Position numbers and translations under genes: made by a program. Shown here piece by piece: positions 34,401 through 36,590 of a stretch of 36,590 bases of DNA. The first letter of the stretch is position 1. Each line of letters opens with the position of its first letter. This DNA comes from Lenisia limosa (Eukaryota; Breviatea): the NCBI GenBank assembly GCA_001655205.1, contig LPNZ01007618.1, positions 1 to 36,590 on the forward strand, written 5' to 3'. A model generated the notes under the pieces. It was not told the origin of the DNA, searched no databases, and saw only the letters and a list, made by a program, of their open reading frames with translations.

Positions 34401-36478
34401 CCGAGTGCACAGTACTGGTGGGCTGTTCTATCGATTGTTTTTGTTATTTATAAATTATTTAGCATACATTTGCTGAACCTGCTTCTTGTGTCGACTTCGC
34501 TTGTTTATGTTGTATTCATTTATTTTCATCTCATATTCATATTTTTATTCAGTTCAGTTGGCCATTGCTATCATATTTGAGCACATTATATTCTAAGAAA
34601 CCTTTTTCCTTCTCCTCTCCAGCTATATATTAACCCTCCAGTTGGCTCCACCTGTACCTTCATGTGCCAATAATATTTTCTTCTTCTCTTGGTTATTATC
34701 CACCAGTTGGCTACACCTGCACCTTCATGACGGCCTCGGACGACGGCAGTGACTTCTGGCTTGACGGCGTCAGAATTGTTGGCTTTATGGGAAGGGGGGT
34801 GCTGCATTATGTTGTTCTCTTGAGGAATGTGATCGGTTCTGTGTTTTCCATGTTTCCTCCATTTCATTAATCTTTATGTGACACACGACAGGTTGACAAT
34901 GACGGATTGCATGGCACTGTCACTGTTTGGTCCAGGTGGGAGCCCATATACCATCTATGATCGTTAATATGCTACTTTGATGATATATTTTGAGATTTGC
35001 TCCAAAATAGTATGGTGTTCTATCTATGAAATACTGTGGGACGATATCATATCGTAAAAGTATTAGGGGTGTTATATTTAATATTCCTTATTTTTGTGTG
35101 TATATTTCATCATTTACATAGCAATAGGGAATATATACCTTTTTTATTATTATATCTATGTGTCTATATTGCGTCACCATTACAGCTCCGTCTATGTGTC
35201 ACCAGGCCATCATGAAATTGCGGTTCACATGTTCGAGAAGGGTGGTGGAAACACACTCACTGTAGGTGGGATTCACTGAACTATCGGTGAACAACAGTAA
35301 CATTGCGGGGCGGATTTCACTGTCATCATTAACCGCAAATTGGAAATAATCCCGAGGGTGGTGGCTTTGGTGTTTGGTTCACTTGACATTTAATATTTTA
35401 TAGGTTCTGTTTTGTTTTTTTATTCATTTCTCGAGGTGTTGATCCTTTCAGGTGCAATATTCCTGTTCAGGTCTTGGTTCCGGCCTAATTCCAGATAGCT
35501 TCTTTTCCTACTCCGGTAAGTTAGAGACAACCTTTCTGACTGTATCGCGTTGGGCCCTGATGACTTTGTGTATTTCACACCTTCATTGGGAAGCGCCTTT
35601 GAACGGTTTACATTCTCGTCTCACAGTTAACTGTTCTGGCTCTCACAGTTTTGTCCAGTTATTTAACAGTATTGTTACTCAGAAACTTCCTTATTTGGTA
35701 TATAAATTAGAAACCTTCCTGTTGACCAACCAACTAACTCCCCACCCCCCAGTTGTCTCCGAGCGGCACCTCATCAAAACGCCTGCAGTGTCGATCACTT
35801 CCAACGCAGCCACTCTTGGTGCCCATTTCACTGATGTCCTTGGAACTGTGCATGATGTTGCGTCTAGTGTAGGCCTCGGAATTACGCTTTATTCCGTACT
35901 GATATGACACTTCAAGTGTTGTCAGATGGCCGTTCATCAGCCTTTCAGATTTCATGTTGTGAAATGCTGCATATTCTGCAGCATTTTCAGTCATTTTCCA
36001 TCACTAAACTGTAATACAGCTTGTTTATCACTCAAAAAAACCTACAATAACGATCTCAGGCCCCTGCTCTCGAGGACGAAATTTCTATCGAAGTCAGCAA
36101 AGTCGGAAATACGGTCACTGTCAAAAACCAGGGTGCCACGCTTTCCAGTAAAACCTTGACATCGACACTGGCCAGATCCATTGTAGGCGGTCAAGTATAA
36201 TTAAGACTGTTTATGGTACAAATCATTTATCTTTTTACGTTTTGTTTTTTTTTCACATGTTGTTATACATCTTCATCATATTTGACCACAGGACCCACCA
36301 AAAGTATGGTCTCTTTTATGNNNNNNNNNNNNNNNNNNNNNNNNNNNNNNNNNNNNNNNNNNNNNNNNNNNNNNNNNNNNNNNNNNNNNNNNNNNNNNNN
36401 NNNNNNNNNNNNNNNNNNNTCGGTAGGACCCGTCATATTTCGGTGTTGGCCAAGTCGGGTCTCTCTCAGATGTTGTAA
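16404..36478 (+). CDS. Giant secreted multidomain adhesin with integrin-alpha-type FG-GAP propeller
   Basis: About 64 exons and at least 1,780 residues. Order: signal peptide; unknown N-terminal region; C-type lectin domain; seven FG-GAP repeats; fibro-slime domain; C-type lectin domain; EGF-like modules; LamG/ConA-like segment; PA14; unknown C-terminus. The ATG at 16404 has an in-frame TAG upstream and opens MIIWQLSSFLCALFCLALLP, a clear secretion signal. The proposed end is TAA 36476-36478 (frame SVLAKSGLSQML-stop), but the gap 36321-36419 just before it leaves the last exon unproved. No transmembrane helix or GFFKR-type integrin alpha tail is visible, so this is not a canonical integrin alpha. 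Likely role: extracellular matrix, slime or adhesion. Gaps remove parts of CTLD1 (20605-20797), FG-GAP 5 (23791-23881) and the fibro-slime domain (28596-28666). Confidence 0.92.
16921..16972. repeat. Left terminal inverted repeat of the Tc1-like element
   Basis: Begins TACATAAGTAATGGCAAAAA and ends CCTAAAATAGGTC. It pairs with 18472-18521 with a few mismatches and one 2-nt length difference. Confidence 0.9.
17060..18175 (-). pseudogene. Tc1-like DDE transposase, inactivated
   Basis: Reading right to left: a helix-turn-helix region (MARAGLSPVKVRRKMKGS), WISDKNKEHRL, the first catalytic Asp in WTDESKF, the second in FQQDNAPKHTA, and the Glu in WPAQSPDLNPIEHAW. These are the Tc1/mariner DDE signatures. 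Damage: an in-frame TAG at 18058-18056, a frameshift around 17630-17650, a 10-N gap, and a T-rich 66-bp insertion (17215-17280) with GT...AG-like ends between the second Asp and the Glu. Excluding that insertion, the second Asp to Glu spacing is about four residues short of the DD34E form. The element cannot be autonomous. Confidence 0.88.
18472..18521. repeat. Right terminal inverted repeat of the Tc1-like element
   Basis: Begins GACCTATTTTAGG and ends TTGCCATTACTTATGTA, the reverse complement of the left repeat. Eight further bases (GTGCACTG) run to the presumed end at the TA target. Confidence 0.9.
19833..21042 (+). other. Adhesin C-type lectin domain 1
   Basis: Exons 19833-19942, 20161-20219, 20418-20523, an exon partly in the gap (20798-20842) and 21002-21042. 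Landmarks in order: CPTGSDPCY, YNAAVEYC, GWFLAMPSS, SYIGLAAL, SADWSWD, TWFNWDTGYP, NWRDAGC and PFTCER. These match the CTLD scaffold (first Cys pair, GL, W-x-W, W-x-D-x2-C, final Cys). The loop that would hold the carbohydrate-specificity residues falls in or near the gap 20605-20797, so calcium or sugar binding cannot be judged. Exon 8 has a tandem CAG/AAG acceptor. Confidence 0.88.
23141..23253. repeat. AT-rich low-complexity, partly palindromic tract
   Basis: A run of TATATA/CATGTATATA/GATATACTATATATC units inside the intron between the two exons of FG-GAP repeat 4 (23034-23308). It is simple sequence with self-complementary stretches. Confidence 0.8.
24164..24988 (+). other. Long intron (825 nt) of the adhesin, nothing recognised
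   Basis: Between FG-GAP repeats 5 and 6. It is T-rich on the sense strand and ends TTTCGCTAACCTTGCAG. The flanking protein joins smoothly without an extra exon, so the exon-like patch near 24472-24500 is not needed. Confidence 0.6.
25838..29062 (+). other. Adhesin fibro-slime domain
   Basis: Exons 25838-25939, 26212-26265, 26525-26604, 26823-26922, 27148-27221, 27370-27472, 27737-27778, 27901-28000, about 28150-28223, 28457-28488, gap to 28694, 28856-28900, 29000-29062. Landmarks follow the fibro-slime family: AVIRDFNTY and HHDFE at the start, SWYLDDNQWARN, NFGFTSEINSDFVYRGGEE, FSGDDDVWVFINNK, ITLDSI and AERHTTASNFEITT at the end. The family is known from slime-mould and bacterial surface or matrix proteins and is related to PA14. 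The junction between exons 32 and 33 (28000/28150) does not keep frame with the best splice sites. The first acceptor is TTTAG at 25833-25837, because the CAG four bases further on gives a stop. Confidence 0.9.
29185..29497 (+). other. Adhesin linker exons between fibro-slime and second lectin domain
   Basis: Exons 29185-29284 and 29445-29497 encode a charged, Pro-rich, Cys-free segment (QPSPEVPHPEDL, then PESKPSPLLYYVPRQDTD). No domain is recognised; it is probably an extended spacer. Phases 1 and 0 fit the flanking exons. Confidence 0.65.
29595..30852 (+). other. Adhesin C-type lectin domain 2
   Basis: Exons 29595-29741, 29987-30089, 30275-30369, 30529-30570 and 30751-30852. Landmarks: CSGLYADHACYTF, SEATCLGIGGHLASVHS, AHIGASD, FVWTDSTAFDF, YPWEAFEPND, EDCVAI, YWKDVSC and FICR. 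The complete CTLD scaffold is present and ungapped. EPN in the long loop and ED near the end are the residues that coordinate calcium in mannose-type C-type lectins; the usual WND is WKD here. A calcium-dependent sugar-binding function is plausible but one ligand position is changed. Confidence 0.92.
31033..32263 (+). other. Adhesin EGF-like modules
   Basis: Exons 31033-31104, 31312-31414, 31898-31954 and 32097-32263. Cysteine patterns: GGCTNGICEGDNTCLCAKGF; CDVPCDATGG then CVCRNCFFGDTC; CTGHGTCASSTG then LCSCSSNFFGDSC; CKSGFIGPDC. These resemble EGF and tenascin/I-EGF modules (CxGHGTC, FxGDxC). The last exon runs on into a Cys-free segment (ESQFTGFLTDSVMVTP) that begins the next domain. The 483-nt intron before 31898 has no recognised content. 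Confidence 0.82.
31192..31321 (+). repeat. Triplicated 3' splice-site segment before an EGF exon
   Basis: Three related segments lie about 50 bp apart: CGATTCCCATTTTGTGTGATATTC (31192-31215), GTTGATCCCCATTTTGCAGTATTC (31243-31266) and the functional GTTGATTCCCGTTTAGTGCGATGTTC (31296-31321). The second retains a usable CAG. Confidence 0.65.
32413..33143 (+). other. Adhesin LamG/concanavalin-like segment (tentative)
   Basis: Exons 32413-32565, 32645-32706, 32829-32914 and 33085-33143. Features suggestive of a jelly-roll LamG/ConA-like domain: PKVIVALGG, GISYMAQVKL, NTWQTVE (equivalent of the W-H-V strand), VLSILVNNTVLAYTS (equivalent of YVDGxLV) and SLAIHVGG. The domain would start in the exon ending at 32263. 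There is no decisive motif, so the assignment is structural inference. Confidence 0.5.
33364..35515 (+). other. Adhesin PA14 domain with preceding strand-rich segment
   Basis: Exons 33364-33476, 33703-33784, 33876-33950, 34196-34254, 34353-34417, 34707-34777, 34892-34935, 35186-35261, 35452-35515. PA14 landmarks in order: GLLREEYLVS, DDHFLLRYLGQI, YTCTFMTASDDGSDFWLDG, DNDGLHG, VSPGHHEIAVHMFEKGG and GSGLIPDSFFSYS. ASDDGSxFWLDG is the core of the PA14 fold. Such domains bind carbohydrates in some adhesins. Exon 33364-33476 is ended at GTTATG because only that phase joins the next exon. The first two exons do not match a family I know. Confidence 0.85.
34640..34664 (+). repeat. Intronic copy of the PA14 exon 5' end with its acceptor
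   Basis: A 25-bp segment starting at AG (34640-34641) repeats 34705-34729 with two mismatches (AGTTGGCTCCACC versus AGTTGGCTACACC). The copy keeps a pyrimidine-rich TTAACCCTCCAG acceptor, but its frame reaches TAA within ten codons. Confidence 0.85.
35753..36478 (+). other. Adhesin C-terminal exons (unassigned, gap-interrupted)
   Basis: Exons 35753-35868, 36060-36194, 36292 into the gap, and a possible terminal exon after the gap ending at TAA 36476-36478. The encoded segment is Ser/Thr/Val-rich and Cys-free (AVSITSNAATLGAHF, EISIEVSKVGNTVTVKNQG). I do not recognise a domain. Whether the protein ends here or continues past the window cannot be decided, because 99 N bases precede the last stretch and an alternative frame stays open to 36482. 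Confidence 0.55.
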
Positions 36479-36590
36479 TCTATAACAGTGCAACCAAAAC
36501 TTGTAACGGTTGGGGGTGGGGGATTCAGGAATATCATTGATTGGATGAAAGAAAGTGTATTATTATTTTTTTTTGGGGGGGGGGGGTGTA

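Noticed and set aside
16404-36478. Calling the plus-strand gene a canonical integrin alpha
   Set aside because: Seven FG-GAP repeats fit, but flanking CTLD, fibro-slime, EGF and PA14 domains and the absence of calf/thigh-like regions and a GFFKR tail do not.
1-36590. tRNA, rRNA, CRISPR arrays, operons or prokaryotic promoters
   Set aside because: No cloverleaf, rRNA-like or regularly spaced direct-repeat sequence was seen, and the genes are spliceosomal eukaryotic genes.

Overview
The window is nuclear DNA from an intron-dense eukaryote. It holds two large, divergently transcribed adhesion genes, reconstructed here exon by exon from GT-AG splice sites, reading phase and domain homology. The minus-strand gene (about 15813 down to 2607) is an integrin beta. 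The plus-strand gene (about 16404 to 36478) is a very large secreted adhesin. An integrin beta with a complete beta-I domain and a recognisable cytoplasmic tail points to Amorphea (an animal, or a protist relative such as a filasterean, ichthyosporean, apusomonad, breviate or amoebozoan). The very short, numerous exons and the slime-mould-type fibro-slime domain suggest a unicellular lineage rather than an animal. I cannot name the species.

Layout. 1-2600: no convincing gene, with GC-rich islands, two gaps and one possible plus-strand terminal exon (2401-2546) that would end tail-to-tail with the integrin. 2607-15813 (minus): about 56 exons encoding signal peptide, PSI, hybrid/beta-I with an intact DxSxS MIDAS, about 20 I-EGF modules (animal integrins have four), a PSI-like membrane-proximal Cys region, one transmembrane helix and a tail with RREF, NSLY and NPLY motifs. 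15814-16403: a shared head-to-head intergenic region of 590 bp. 16404-36478 (plus): about 64 exons encoding signal peptide, unknown N-terminal region, C-type lectin domain, seven FG-GAP repeats (a full integrin-alpha-type beta-propeller), fibro-slime domain, second C-type lectin domain, EGF-like modules, a probable LamG/ConA-like domain, PA14 domain and an unknown C-terminus. A decayed Tc1/mariner element (about 16921-18529) sits in its second intron, on the opposite strand.

The exciting point is the pairing: an integrin beta shares one promoter region with a protein whose centre is an integrin-alpha-type seven-bladed propeller, embedded in lectin, fibro-slime and PA14 modules and with no alpha-type transmembrane tail visible. 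The two could be co-expressed as receptor and matrix ligand, or as an unconventional head partner. Other notable signals are introns that repeatedly split cysteine codons as TG|Y in the I-EGF array, iterated partial copies of 3' splice sites inside introns, branch-point-like CTAAC/CTGAC motifs very close to acceptors, and poly-C tracts that act as polypyrimidine tracts and coincide with assembly gaps. Twelve N-gaps (280-449, 1298-1347, 8462-8603, 11729-11800, 12236-12281, 13688-13847, 17362-17371, 18185-18355, 20605-20797, 23791-23881, 28596-28666, 36321-36419) interrupt several exons. All exon borders are predictions from sequence alone.
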